Below are positions 35,421 to 43,918 of a stretch of DNA of 64,000 nucleotides, one piece after another; within the stretch, counting starts at the first letter, position 1; each line of letters opens with the position of its first letter. A model generated the notes under the pieces. That model made no database searches and had not been told where the DNA came from. It saw only the letters and a program-made list of their open reading frames with translations. The translations under genes and the position numbers were made by a program. Origin of the DNA: Microcoleus sp. FACHB-61 (GTDB taxonomy: Bacteria > Cyanobacteriota > Cyanobacteriia > Cyanobacteriales > Microcoleaceae). Location of the stretch: the NCBI GenBank assembly GCA_014695295.1, contig JACJNY010000075.1, forward strand, positions 80,184-144,183, read 5' to 3'.

Positions 35421-35530
35421 GGGACACGGCACTGCCGTGTCCTTGCAAATATCGCGGACACAGCAGTGCTGTATCCCTACAAATATATTCGGATTTGGAC
35501 ACCGTACTGCTGTGTCATTGCAAATATCGA
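35421..35530. repeat. Three diverged tandem copies of a GGACACGGCACTGCCGTGTCC palindrome
   Basis: The first copy is a perfect 21-bp palindrome at 35422-35442, followed by two diverged copies (about 35456 and 35497), each ending in CAAATAT. A single relative occurs at about 33393. It lies downstream of lysC and may act as a terminator there. Confidence 0.75.
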
Positions 35531-35624
35531 TCGACAGTCAACCATCGGAGTTCTGAGTGAAAATTTCACAGGATGAGGCTGTGTTAAAATGAAACTGGCG
35601 ATCGCCTAAAAGGGATTGAATCTT

Positions 35625-36035
35625 ATGACTGTAGCTAAGGAACAGATTACTGATAGCAGTAGCAATAGCGGTTTATTGAATTTCCGAATCACTGTTGAAC
35701 GTCTGATCGAGCTTTTAGATTTAGAAGAAGAGGATGAGTACGGAATTTTGAGACCGACTGAATATGCTTTCAGGACAGCGATGAAATTAGTTGTTGAGGC
35801 TTATGATAGCATGGGAAACAGTTTTCCAAAATGCTCTACAGGTACAGATGATCAAGGCAGTATTACACTAGATTGGACAAGCTTAGAACCCGATCGTACA
35901 GTGCGCCTCTTTTGTCCATTCAGTGCTGAGCAACCAGTTGACATTTATCACCATGCAAATAATGAAAATGCGGTCGAAGATATCGCTTCATCATCAACAT
36001 TAGTTTACTGGTTACAGTGGTTTAACAAAAGATGA
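35625..36035 (+). CDS. Uncharacterised protein, upstream gene of a coupled pair
   Basis: A 136-residue soluble acidic protein from ATG 35625 (a TTG three codons upstream is less likely), preceded by AAAAGGGA. Residues 20-60 are helical (RITVERLIELLDLEEEDEYGILRPTEYAFRTAMKLVVEA). The second half has GSITLDW, VRLFCPF, VDIYHH and ends LVYWLQWFNKR, a pattern I associate with small accessory proteins in cyanobacteria. No catalytic motif is evident. Its last codons overlap the next gene (ATGA), indicating translational coupling. The toxin/antitoxin-like size and arrangement is suggestive only. Confidence 0.7.
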   Translation: MTVAKEQITDSSSNSGLLNFRITVERLIELLDLEEEDEYGILRPTEYAFRTAMKLVVEAYDSMGNSFPKCSTGTDDQGSITLDWTSLEPDRTVRLFCPFSAEQPVDIYHHANNENAVEDIASSSTLVYWLQWFNKR

Positions 36036-36424
36036 TAGAACAATCTTTAGCGACTGCATCAGAGTTTGAACATTTACCCGATCATACCTTTGTTTACCGA
36101 GCTCTCCGAAAAGGATGGATAGATCGGGATAGATCGATCGTCAAATCGGATGCCTACTATTTACGCCAACGTATAAACGAACAGGGTATTTCTGTCAATT
36201 TTTCCCTAGAGCAATCTTTGAGTGCATTGAGAAACTGTGAAGGAGTCGCTAGCCTTAAGGTAGGCGGAATTCGAGAACTAGGTCTAAATGTAGTACGTGA
36301 CTCTTCATCTCATGGGAGTATTATAGACTTGCCCTATCGTGAAGATAACCGTCCAAGGGCTGATGAGCTTGCACTTTTGTTAGCAAGACAGTCTCGAATT
36401 GTATGGGAATCTTCGTCAAGTTGA
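36032..36424 (+). CDS. Uncharacterised protein, downstream gene of a coupled pair
   Basis: A 130-residue soluble protein whose ATG overlaps the upstream stop by four bases. Notable stretches are TFVYRALRKGWIDRDR, DAYYLRQRINEQGISVNFS, the pair GVASLKVGGIRELGLNVV, and the C-terminal DELALLLARQSRIVWE. This looks like a conserved family recurring in accessory regions together with an upstream partner, but I know no function for it. The R-A-L-R-K / G-I-S-V arrangement faintly recalls RES-type toxins without their R-E-S residues. It ends two bases before the convergent cytosine methylase stop. Confidence 0.7.
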   Translation: MIEQSLATASEFEHLPDHTFVYRALRKGWIDRDRSIVKSDAYYLRQRINEQGISVNFSLEQSLSALRNCEGVASLKVGGIRELGLNVVRDSSSHGSIIDLPYREDNRPRADELALLLARQSRIVWESSSS

Positions 36425-36426
36425 TA

Positions 36427-37464
36427 TCAGCAATTTAAAAGGACAAGCTGTATATATTCTTCAGTTTTTTTCGGTAGTTCATTTGACTCATTTGACAATA
36501 AATTTTGACTTAATATTTCTTGTGCGATCGCCTCCACAACCGGCACACAAACCGAATTCCCAATTTGCTTGTAACTTTCCCCCGCACTCGGATAACTTTT
36601 AAAATCTTCAGGAAAACCCATAAGACGGTAACATTCCTTCAGCGTCAACTTTCTCACCCTATCTTGCTCAGGAATGTAGATAAAAAACCTGCCCGATGTT
36701 TCTTGAGAAGGAATTGTGGGATGCACTCCATCTACCGAATAAATACGATTAGGCTGTCTGTGAACTCTCGATAAATGTTCTGTATTTGGCCTCACGCCAG
36801 TTTTCCAAGTACCTTTATTTCTGTAACCTACAAATACCAGTCCCGAATCTTGCTTTCTCGGAGACTCAATTAAAGTATACTCGGATTTGTCCAATATTTC
36901 AAAATCCCCTGTCTCGTCTAGAAATTCCCTGAGTTGCGGAGGAAACTTGCTTTTAAGTCGAGAAAAATTGAATGGTTTACCTTTAGTTGCAATAATGAAT
37001 ATTCTTTCACGATGTTGAGGAATTCCAAAGTCTTTAGCATTCAGCATTTTGTAATTCACGCTGTATCCCAAATCTTCAAGGCTGGCAATAATTACTTTTA
37101 AGGTATTTCCCTTATCATGATGGATTAAGTGCTTGACATTTTCGAGAACGATAACTTTAGGCTGCCTTATTTTGATAATTTTACAAATATCAAAAAATAG
37201 CGTACCTCTAGTATCTTCAAAACCCAACTTTTTGCCACAGATGCTAAAAGGTTGGCACGGAAACCCGGCGACTAAAATATCAAAGTCGGCTAAATCGCCG
37301 GGATTGATGTTACTGATGTCTGCAAAAGGAACCTCACCGAAATTTTTCTGGTAAACTTCTCGGCATTTGCTGTTAATTTCGCAGGAAAAAACGCATTCAA
37401 AGCCTATCTTTTCAAAGCCTTGTCGGAAACCTCCTATTCCTGAAAACAAATCTATAAATTTCAT
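36427..37464 (-). CDS. DNA cytosine-5 methyltransferase
   Basis: A 345-residue C5 methyltransferase. Motif I is DLFSGIGGFRQGF, motif IV is GFPCQPFS with the catalytic Cys, motif VI is VLENVKHL, motif VIII is IPQHRERIFI, and motifs IX-X are RKLTLKECYRLMGFPEDF and QIGNSV. The target-recognition region lies at about 170-270; the recognised site cannot be told by eye. No restriction endonuclease gene is adjacent, so it may be an orphan, or associated with the convergent two-gene cassette. The ATG at 37464 fits the family start. Confidence 0.92.
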   Translation of the reverse strand: MKFIDLFSGIGGFRQGFEKIGFECVFSCEINSKCREVYQKNFGEVPFADISNINPGDLADFDILVAGFPCQPFSICGKKLGFEDTRGTLFFDICKIIKIRQPKVIVLENVKHLIHHDKGNTLKVIIASLEDLGYSVNYKMLNAKDFGIPQHRERIFIIATKGKPFNFSRLKSKFPPQLREFLDETGDFEILDKSEYTLIESPRKQDSGLVFVGYRNKGTWKTGVRPNTEHLSRVHRQPNRIYSVDGVHPTIPSQETSGRFFIYIPEQDRVRKLTLKECYRLMGFPEDFKSYPSAGESYKQIGNSVCVPVVEAIAQEILSQNLLSNESNELPKKTEEYIQLVLLNC

Positions 37465-37559
37465 TTCTGCTTAGCTTTAATACCAACAAATTCTATATAC
37501 AATAATAACCGATTTTGCATCATAGATAAGTGAGCAACGGCTAAAAAAACAGAATTCCC

Positions 37560-37592
37560 AGATCCCCGACTTCTTCAAGAAGTCGGGGATCT
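37560..37592. terminator. Perfect 16-bp-arm palindrome (ATCCCCGACTTCTT type)
   Basis: Arms 37560-37575 and 37577-37592 are exact inverse complements around one base. A related structure with another stem sequence lies at 50983-51015. It is in the gap between the divergent methylase and DUF4346 genes, so a dispersed REP-like repeat is more likely than a terminator. Confidence 0.55.
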
Positions 37593-37803
37593 AACAGCGA
37601 TCGCGTCTTAAGTTCACTCATCAATTTCTCTGTCGAGCCCGATCGACTGTAGCATAGGAGCGATCGGCAAATTACAGGAATTGTCGATCGCCCGAAACTT
37701 TCCCCCGCATTCAACCAACCAACCTGCCAAACTTGTCCCGCAGCCCACTAAACTAGAAATAGGAGAACAAATCACAGCTATTGTCTACTTTCTTTCACCA
37801 ACC

Positions 37804-38187
37804 ATGAGTCAAACCTTGGAAAACCTCACCGCAATTGATGACAAGCTATCCAAACGCCACATCGACCTCGATCCCGGCGGCTACTTCATCATCTATCTCG
37901 ATCGCGAAACCAGCTTAATTTGTGCCAAACATTTCACCAACATCATCGACGATCGAGGCCTCGCCGTCGATCCCGAAACTGGTAAACCAATCCCCGCCCG
38001 CGGCAAAGTAGAACGCACTGAGGTTACACTTTTTACCGGCAGAACCGCCAAAGAACTTTGTGTCAAAATTCTAGAAGAAACCCGCCCCAGCCCGGTGACA
38101 ATGTTAGATCACGCGGCTTATCTGGGACGGGAATTTGTACGGGCAGAAATTGCATTGTTGAGCGATCGAGAATACGTTCAAGATTAG
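37804..38187 (+). CDS. DUF4346 domain protein
   Basis: A 127-residue protein from ATG 37804 (MSQTLENLTAIDDKLSKRHID). The upstream TTG frame of 41 codons lacks conservation character. DLDPGGYFIIYLDRE, GLAVDPETGKPIPARGK and TLFTGRTAKELCVKI...HAAYLGREFVRAE match the DUF4346 family, which in other cyanobacteria and archaea occurs alone or fused to dihydropteroate-synthase-like proteins. The function is unknown. Monocistronic. Confidence 0.75.
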   Translation: MSQTLENLTAIDDKLSKRHIDLDPGGYFIIYLDRETSLICAKHFTNIIDDRGLAVDPETGKPIPARGKVERTEVTLFTGRTAKELCVKILEETRPSPVTMLDHAAYLGREFVRAEIALLSDREYVQD

Positions 38188-38246
38188 TGCAGCCCTGCCA
38201 TATTTTCTTGACACAACGGCAACTGATCGGATGCAAGCAGCACCGA

Positions 38247-38969
38247 TCATGAAAAACCTTGATACCAGAAATAAGTCACCATCGGAATCACTGTCGCCAA
38301 TACCAACAGCACAACCACAACAACTGTGGCATTGCCTTGGTCTGTTTCTTCCGCTTTTTTAAACGTGCCTTCAACTTGAATGTTGTCAACAACTTCAGGA
38401 GCACCCGGATCGGGTTCGCCCGACAAAACAGTTGCAAGGCGCGTACTTGCAGCCGCAAATGCCTCGTTGTACTTATTGCCTTCCCGCAGCGGCACTTGCA
38501 CGGTTTCCCCAGCCACACTCTGGGCAATTTCATCGGTTAGCAGGGATTTCACCCCTTCCCCCGTCCGAATTGCCGCACTGTTGGTAACAGTGTCGAGAAC
38601 GAGTAAAATTTGATTAGTCTGGTCTTCTTTTGCGGGAAACCACTGTTCAAACAGTTGGTCGGTAAAAGTGGCAGTCGTTTCGCCGTAGTCTAATCGGTGG
38701 ATGGTGACAAACCTGACTTGTTTCCCTGTTTTGTTTTCCAGGTTGTCGAGCACGCTGCTGATATTGCTTTCGCTGGTGCGGCTGAGCACGTCGCCTTTGT
38801 CGAACACCCAAGTTCGATCGCCCGCCGACAACACCGGCATTTCGTACACGCCAGTCGCCAATGCCGGAAATACCGCCATCTGGGATGCGATTAGGACGAT
38901 CGCGATCGCCACCGCCAAAGATTGGAGATATTTTATCCCGCTAAATAATTGCTTCAGGAGTCTAGTCAT
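38247..38969 (-). CDS. psb32: Psb32-type TPM domain protein (photosystem II repair)
   Basis: A 240-residue protein: signal peptide (about 1-39, ending ALATG), TPM domain (about 52-165; WVFDKGDVLSRTSESNISSVLDNLE, QWFPAKEDQTNQILLVLDT, AIRTGEGVKSLLTD), a variable acidic linker and one C-terminal transmembrane helix (VVVVVLLVLATVIPMV). This is the architecture of cyanobacterial Psb32, which protects photosystem II and speeds its repair under high light, facing the thylakoid lumen. Assignment is by domain order and taxon. Confidence 0.85.
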   Translation of the reverse strand: MTRLLKQLFSGIKYLQSLAVAIAIVLIASQMAVFPALATGVYEMPVLSAGDRTWVFDKGDVLSRTSESNISSVLDNLENKTGKQVRFVTIHRLDYGETTATFTDQLFEQWFPAKEDQTNQILLVLDTVTNSAAIRTGEGVKSLLTDEIAQSVAGETVQVPLREGNKYNEAFAAASTRLATVLSGEPDPGAPEVVDNIQVEGTFKKAEETDQGNATVVVVVLLVLATVIPMVTYFWYQGFS

Positions 38970-39101
38970 GAGGTTAACCGTAAAACTGACTTTTTTCCAA
39001 AAATACTATAGAAACCCCCGTAAAATTCATTTTATGTAGGGCAATATTTACAATTAGCTCGCCAGTGGAACTCCCCGCCCGATTATTTTAGGATTCTAAC
39101 T

Positions 39102-39332
39102 ATGGAACCAGCAGACACTTATAAAGGTTGGATTATTCAATCCCAGAAAGTCTTCTACGTCGAGGTTTGGGATAGCCGCGGCAACCGCCACGTCGCCGTC
39201 CAAAATGCCAAGACTGAGGAGGAAGCTTTGGAATTGGCAAAAAAGTGGATTGAGAAATATGAGTCAAAACCCGGAAGAATGGCGATCGACGTACCCCATC
39301 CTTTCGGAGACATGATCGATATGCCCTTTTAA
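39102..39332 (+). CDS. Small conserved hypothetical protein
   Basis: A 76-residue protein: KGWIIQSQKVFYVEVWDSRGNRHVAVQNAKTEEEALELAKKWIEKYESKPG. It looks like a small alpha/beta fold with an amphipathic helix and a proline-rich tail ending GDMIDMPF. There are no catalytic motifs. The codon use and protein-like pattern support a real gene; the function is not recognised. Confidence 0.65.
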   Translation: MEPADTYKGWIIQSQKVFYVEVWDSRGNRHVAVQNAKTEEEALELAKKWIEKYESKPGRMAIDVPHPFGDMIDMPF

Positions 39333-39335
39333 CTC

Positions 39336-39380
39336 AGTTGACTGTTGACTGTTGACTGTTAACAGTTAACAGTTAACATT
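39336..39380. repeat. GTTGACT / GTTAACA heptamer repeats in opposed orientation
   Basis: GTTGACT units (39337 on) run into AACAGTT units, forming a self-complementary block of about 45 bases with a GTTAAC centre. It is the same repeat family as 6921-6955. Confidence 0.85.
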
Positions 39381-39498
39381 ACAGCTTATAGGGTGCTCTG
39401 GTAGAGACAAAACCTCTTCAAATCGAGGAATTATTGGAACTGACGCACCCAAAGACTATGCCAGTTGCGTCCAAAAGTGTATTTGTAAAGAGATACAA

Positions 39499-40044
39499 TT
39501 ACGAAATTCCTCGCAATTTCCGCGTATTTTCTACCAAACTTCGAGCAAACTCGTCGAACCTTTCAGACAGTTTTTCATCCAACAATTTACCATCAGGGCT
39601 AAAAGCTTTCCAAGCTTGTCCGATCGCAATTTGCTCGGGAATTACCCAAGCGTGCACCCATCTCAAAATGGTTCGCAAATCGTTAAGCGCGTTGCTGTTA
39701 ACTTGCCCTCCCAAAACGCTAATCCCACCTGCAACCTTCCCGTCCAAATGCTCAAAACTCATCAAATCCAGGGCATTCTTGAGAGCACCGCTGACGCTAC
39801 CGTGATACTCCGGCGTTGCCAAAATCAAGCCGTCGGCTTCCTTAACCGCATTTCGCAGCTTTTCCACATCCGGGTAATCGAGATAATCATTCTCGCCGTC
39901 GCAGAAGGGCAGCTTGAGCGATCGCAAATCCAATATTTCAACTTCTGCGCCCAGGGCCTGCACCCGCTCTGCTGCCACGTTCAACGCTAACTGGCTGTAT
40001 GAGCCAGCCCGCAAACTTCCACCAATGCCGACAATTTTTACCAT
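39499..40044 (-). CDS. NAD(P)H-dependent FMN reductase family protein
   Basis: A 181-residue flavodoxin-fold reductase. From ATG 40044: MVKIVGIGGSLRAGSYS gives the phosphate-binding loop, then EYHGSVSGALKNALD and SVLGGQVNSNALNDLRTIL, the hallmarks of the NADPH-dependent FMN reductase / chromate-quinone reductase family. The open frame upstream of ATG 40044 is not family-like. The substrate is not inferable. The next gene, ftsH, is divergent. Confidence 0.87.
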   Translation of the reverse strand: MVKIVGIGGSLRAGSYSQLALNVAAERVQALGAEVEILDLRSLKLPFCDGENDYLDYPDVEKLRNAVKEADGLILATPEYHGSVSGALKNALDLMSFEHLDGKVAGGISVLGGQVNSNALNDLRTILRWVHAWVIPEQIAIGQAWKAFSPDGKLLDEKLSERFDEFARSLVENTRKLRGIS

Positions 40045-40371
40045 AAAACTTAAAAACAATAACTGCTTGACTAAAACGTACTCATTACGACTATGATTAA
40101 AGTAGCAAGTTCGATCGGCAACTGTCAAGTGAACTTTCCGGTGTAGAAAATAGAAGGAAGAACAGAAGGTTAGGGGTAGGGACAGGTGAGTTCTCGATCG
40201 CCGGCTCAGGGAAAACAGACTAGGATCGTTGACAACGGGCTATTTTGAGGAGTCTCTTAAGATGCCAGCGACAGATAAACCCATTCAACACCCGCCCTCT
40301 TGTTAAAATAAATAAACGTAGCAAATCAAAAGCGGTCAATCTTGGCAGTCTTCAACCTTGGGCAAAGCAAT
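40045..40371. other. Intergenic, no gene recognised
   Basis: The divergent gap between the FMN reductase and ftsH genes. Short runs of GAAGGAAGAACAGAAGG occur near 40150. No palindrome or RNA gene was seen. Confidence 0.5.
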
Positions 40372-42306
40372 ATGAAAAATTCTTGGAAACACGCATGGCT
40401 GGGGCATCTAGCTGTAAACAAAGACAAATCGAGCCAGAATCCTAAAAAATCAATTCCAGGACGGAATCTGTGGCGCATCCTGGGCAGTTTGGTGATTTCT
40501 CAAGGAATATTGCTCTCGGCCCCGGTTTTTGCCGAGAGTACCCCAACCAGCATGAGTTACAGCCAACTGATCGACAACATAGAAAAAGGGCAAATCAGTA
40601 AAATCGAAGTAGACGAAACTCAAAGAACTGCCAAAGTTAAGCTAAAAAATCAAAAAAGCGATCAGGCGCAATCAGTTACTCTGTTCGACTACAACAATCG
40701 AGAACTGTACTCGCAAATCCGCGCCAAAAAGATTGACTTTGAAGTCAAACAAACAGCCGACAACGCCGCCGCAGTCAGTTTAGTAATAAACTTGCTAGTG
40801 ATTTTTGCCGTGTTGGCAGTGTTAATGGCAATCCTGCGCCGATCGACCCAATCTCAAGGAAATGCCATGAACTTCGGCAAATCCAGGGCCCGTTTCCAAA
40901 TGGAAGCCAAAACCGGCGTGATGTTCGACGACGTAGCAGGCATCGAAGAAGCTAAAGAAGAACTTCAAGAAGTCGTAACCTTCCTCAAAAAACCCGAACG
41001 CTTCAACGCCATCGGCGCCAAAATTCCCAGAGGAGTTCTGTTAATCGGGCCTCCGGGAACCGGCAAAACAATGCTGGCAAAAGCCATCGCAGGCGAAGCA
41101 GCCGTCCCCTTCTTCAGTATCTCGGGTTCCGAATTTGTAGAAATGTTTGTCGGAGTCGGCGCCTCCCGCGTCCGCGACTTGTTCCGCAAAGCTAAAGAAA
41201 ATTCGCCCTGCATCGTCTTCATCGACGAAATAGACGCCGTAGGAAGGCAGCGCGGCGCTGGTATCGGCGGCGGCAACGACGAACGCGAACAAACTCTCAA
41301 CCAGTTGCTGACAGAAATGGACGGCTTTGAGGGTAACAGCGGCGTGATTGTGATTGCAGCTACGAACCGCCCCGACGTGCTCGATACCGCCCTGCTGCGG
41401 CCCGGCAGGTTCGATCGGCAAGTAACGGTAGATTTGCCCAGTTACAAAGGGCGTTTAGGGATTTTGCAAGTTCACGCGCGCAACAAAAAACTCGACCCAG
41501 AAGTTGCCCTAGACACGATCGCCCGCCGCACTCCCGGCTTTTCCGGCGCTGACTTGGCAAACTTGCTCAACGAAGCAGCAATTCTCACCGCGAGGCGTCG
41601 CAAAGACACGATTAGTAACTTAGAAGTTCACGACGCGATCGACCGGATTACGATCGGGCTTACGCTCAACCCGCTGCTGGACAGCAAGAAAAAGTGGATG
41701 ACAGCATACCACGAAGTCGGACACGCCCTAGTCGCGACCATGCTCAAAAATGCCGACCCGGTGGAAAAAGTAACGATTATTCCCCGTTCCGGTGGCATCG
41801 AAGGCTTTACTAGCTTTGTGCTCGACGACGAAATGCTCGACAGCGAAGGTTTGAGGAGTCGGTCTTTGCTGTTAAACCGAATTAAAGTAGCTTTGGGGGG
41901 ACGGGCCGCGGAGGCCGAAATTTATGGCGATGCTGAAATCGACACCGGTGCCAGCAGCGATCTCAGAAAAGTTAGCAGTCTCGCGAGGGAGATGGTAACG
42001 CTTTATGGAATGTCGGATTTGGGGCCTGTGGCTTTGGAAAGTCCGAACAATGAGGTGTTTTTGGGCCAAAACTGGAATTCGCGATCGGAGTATTCCGAAG
42101 AAATGGCAATCAAGATCGATCGGCAAGTCCGGGAAATTGCCTTTGACTGCTACGAAGAAGCTCGCCGGATTATCCGCGAAAACCGGGCTTTGGTAGACAA
42201 ACTTGTCGAAGCGCTGTTGGATGAAGAAACGATCGACGGCGACGAATTCCGCCAAATTGTCGCTCGGTACACTGAGTTGATTAAAAAAGAGTTGGCCCCA
42301 ACGTAA
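40372..42306 (+). CDS. ftsH: ATP-dependent zinc metalloprotease FtsH
   Basis: A 644-residue membrane protease from ATG 40372 (MKNSWKHAW). An N-terminal membrane helix, an extracytoplasmic domain and a second helix (about 140-160) precede the AAA+ domain with GPPGTGKTM (Walker A), FIDEIDAVG (Walker B), the [12 protein letters not shown]...RPGRFDR, and the zinc site HEVGH followed by the downstream ligand region DTGASSDL. It degrades membrane and regulatory proteins as a hexamer. Cyanobacteria have four FtsH; the N-terminus resembles the FtsH1/FtsH3-like group more than the PSII-repair FtsH2 by eye. Confidence 0.95.
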   Translation: MKNSWKHAWLGHLAVNKDKSSQNPKKSIPGRNLWRILGSLVISQGILLSAPVFAESTPTSMSYSQLIDNIEKGQISKIEVDETQRTAKVKLKNQKSDQAQSVTLFDYNNRELYSQIRAKKIDFEVKQTADNAAAVSLVINLLVIFAVLAVLMAILRRSTQSQGNAMNFGKSRARFQMEAKTGVMFDDVAGIEEAKEELQEVVTFLKKPERFNAIGAKIPRGVLLIGPPGTGKTMLAKAIAGEAAVPFFSISGSEFVEMFVGVGASRVRDLFRKAKENSPCIVFIDEIDAVGRQRGAGIGGGNDEREQTLNQLLTEMDGFEGNSGVIVIAATNRPDVLDTALLRPGRFDRQVTVDLPSYKGRLGILQVHARNKKLDPEVALDTIARRTPGFSGADLANLLNEAAILTARRRKDTISNLEVHDAIDRITIGLTLNPLLDSKKKWMTAYHEVGHALVATMLKNADPVEKVTIIPRSGGIEGFTSFVLDDEMLDSEGLRSRSLLLNRIKVALGGRAAEAEIYGDAEIDTGASSDLRKVSSLAREMVTLYGMSDLGPVALESPNNEVFLGQNWNSRSEYSEEMAIKIDRQVREIAFDCYEEARRIIRENRALVDKLVEALLDEETIDGDEFRQIVARYTELIKKELAPT

Positions 42307-42452
42307 AGAGTCATTAGTCATTAGTCATTAGTTCTTCAAGTTTGTAGTGATGACTCTATTCCTCATTCTCGAAAAAATAAGGACTTTAGTCTTTACTACA
42401 AACCAAGAAAAATGACTGCTAACTAATGACTAATGACTACTAACTAATGACC
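42307..42452. repeat. Palindromic repeat with flanking AGTCATT heptamers
   Basis: An imperfect palindrome, TTTGTAGTGATGACTC to ...TAGTCTTTACTACAAACC (about 42340-42402), is flanked on the left by AGTCATT units and on the right by their inverted form (ACTAATG). The core matches 24246-24303. It lies in the convergent gap between ftsH and the M23 peptidase gene. Confidence 0.75.
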
Positions 42453-42454
42453 AA

Positions 42455-43075
42455 TTAAGATTGTTGGGAGTACATTTCCCGGAGTACCAAAGCCGGGTCT
42501 ACCCAGCGACCGCCGTACTTCAATCCCCAGTGCAGGTGAGGGCCGGTCGTGCGGCCGGTCATCCCAACTCTGGCAATTCTCGCACCGGCCGGCACAGTTT
42601 GACCCTGCCAAATTACCAGGCCGCCTTCGCGATCGATATAATAACGTCCGCCGTTAGCTGTTTCCACCCGACCTTTGAGGTGACAGTAGATGTGTTCCCA
42701 ACTTCCCGATCGCACCACCATACCAGTGCCGCACCGGCCATCTTCCCAAACTTCCACAATTTGCCCGCCCCACCAATTGCGGATATAGCTGCCTTCCGGG
42801 GCGGCCAAGTCCAAACCGTAATGAAAATCGCCGCCACGGGGGCCGAAGGCGGAACTGTAAGCTTCAAAATTTTCGACGGGAAAAGAAGCTTCTTGCCACA
42901 AATTACCCGTCGCTACTCTGCTTGGTAAGCCAGACTGAGCTGTTGCCAACTGCTGCTGCAAATAAGGGCCGATCAAAACAATGCAGATCGAAAGTGCCAC
43001 CAGCAGCATCTGTCTGGGACGAAAAAAGCGTTTTGCCGTCAGCGGGCCTGTAGAGTCTTGCACGATTTTTTTCAC
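42455..43075 (-). CDS. M23 family metallopeptidase
   Basis: A peptidoglycan-hydrolase-like protein of about 206 residues. There is a short cytoplasmic N-terminus, one transmembrane segment (MLLVALSICIVLIGPYL), then the LytM/M23 domain with FGPRGGDFHYGLDLAAP (first zinc ligands His and Asp) and GPHLHWGL (HxH). All zinc ligands are present, so activity on cell-wall peptides or a structural role is likely. The start is uncertain: GTG 43075 is given, TTG 43129 upstream or ATG 43009 are possible. It ends at YSQQS. Confidence 0.82.
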   Translation of the reverse strand: MKKIVQDSTGPLTAKRFFRPRQMLLVALSICIVLIGPYLQQQLATAQSGLPSRVATGNLWQEASFPVENFEAYSSAFGPRGGDFHYGLDLAAPEGSYIRNWWGGQIVEVWEDGRCGTGMVVRSGSWEHIYCHLKGRVETANGGRYYIDREGGLVIWQGQTVPAGARIARVGMTGRTTGPHLHWGLKYGGRWVDPALVLREMYSQQS

Positions 43076-43359
43076 GGCTGAAAGTTGAATGTATTTGCGG
43101 GTGTGCGTTGTCGGGCCAATTCGCTGCAAGATTGCCTCTGAGCTCTACCCGCCAAACGAATCAGTTGACCAACGTGTATCTTACTGCATACAGAGCCGGT
43201 GTCAAGGCATCGGGTTAAATGCTGCAGATATCCGAAAGTCATTGGGCACAGCAATTTCTGCTGCGCTTGAATTCGATCGAGCTTTTGCTTGACACTATAG
43301 TTAAGTTCGGGGATTTTGGATGCCGTCTGAAATCCCAAATTTATCACCAACATCAAGCA

Positions 43360-43740
43360 ATGCTTACTGAAATTTTTCCCTTTAGTTTTGCCATAGACGC
43401 AACTGCGATCGCCGGTGCGTCTTTGTGGTCTTTGGCCCTCTATTGGGGCCTGTCGCCCCTCACAGAATGGGTAATCCTGCAACTCAACCGCTGGATGAAT
43501 TTTGCTGAGAGATCCCTCTACACCTCGGAAGCCGAGTTTGAAAGAACGCGCCAAGCCAGAGAAGCTCAAAACGCCTTTTACGCTTCGCTGTTGAGCATTG
43601 TGCCCTTTTTGATTGCGGGCGGATTGTGCAATTGGGGCGTAGAATTTTCTCTGGGTACTGGTTGGGCGGTATCTATGGGTACGATCGCCTGTATTGGCGG
43701 CGGCGTTTACGAACTCGGCCGCCGAGACGCTCAATCTTAA
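43360..43740 (+). CDS. Small conserved membrane protein
   Basis: A 126-residue protein from ATG 43360 (MLTEIFPFSFAIDATAIAGASL). Two or three hydrophobic segments: SLWSLALYWGLSPLTEWVIL, ASLLSIVPFLIAGGLCNWGV and GWAVSMGTIACIGGGVYELG, with a charged helix between. The upstream extension of the frame to 43219 is not protein-like. No family function is recognised; it looks like a widespread cyanobacterial hypothetical protein. A 220-codon frame on the opposite strand is its shadow. Confidence 0.65.
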   Translation: MLTEIFPFSFAIDATAIAGASLWSLALYWGLSPLTEWVILQLNRWMNFAERSLYTSEAEFERTRQAREAQNAFYASLLSIVPFLIAGGLCNWGVEFSLGTGWAVSMGTIACIGGGVYELGRRDAQS

Positions 43741-43918
43741 GCAATTTTAGATTTGGGATTTTGGATTGGGATTGCTCAAGAGATTCGGAGATTTGCCAGC
43801 CTCTAGAATGGAGCATAATCTCAAATCCAAAACTCCAAGTCTCAAATAAATATGACATTTCCAGTTTATTTGTCGATCGCGCCTCAAACAAAATTCATAA
43901 TGTATTTTAACCGTAATT

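Noticed and set aside
43072..43734. 220-codon minus-strand ORF
   Set aside because: It is antisense to the membrane-protein gene at 43360-43740, which has coherent helices; the antisense frame is basic and featureless.
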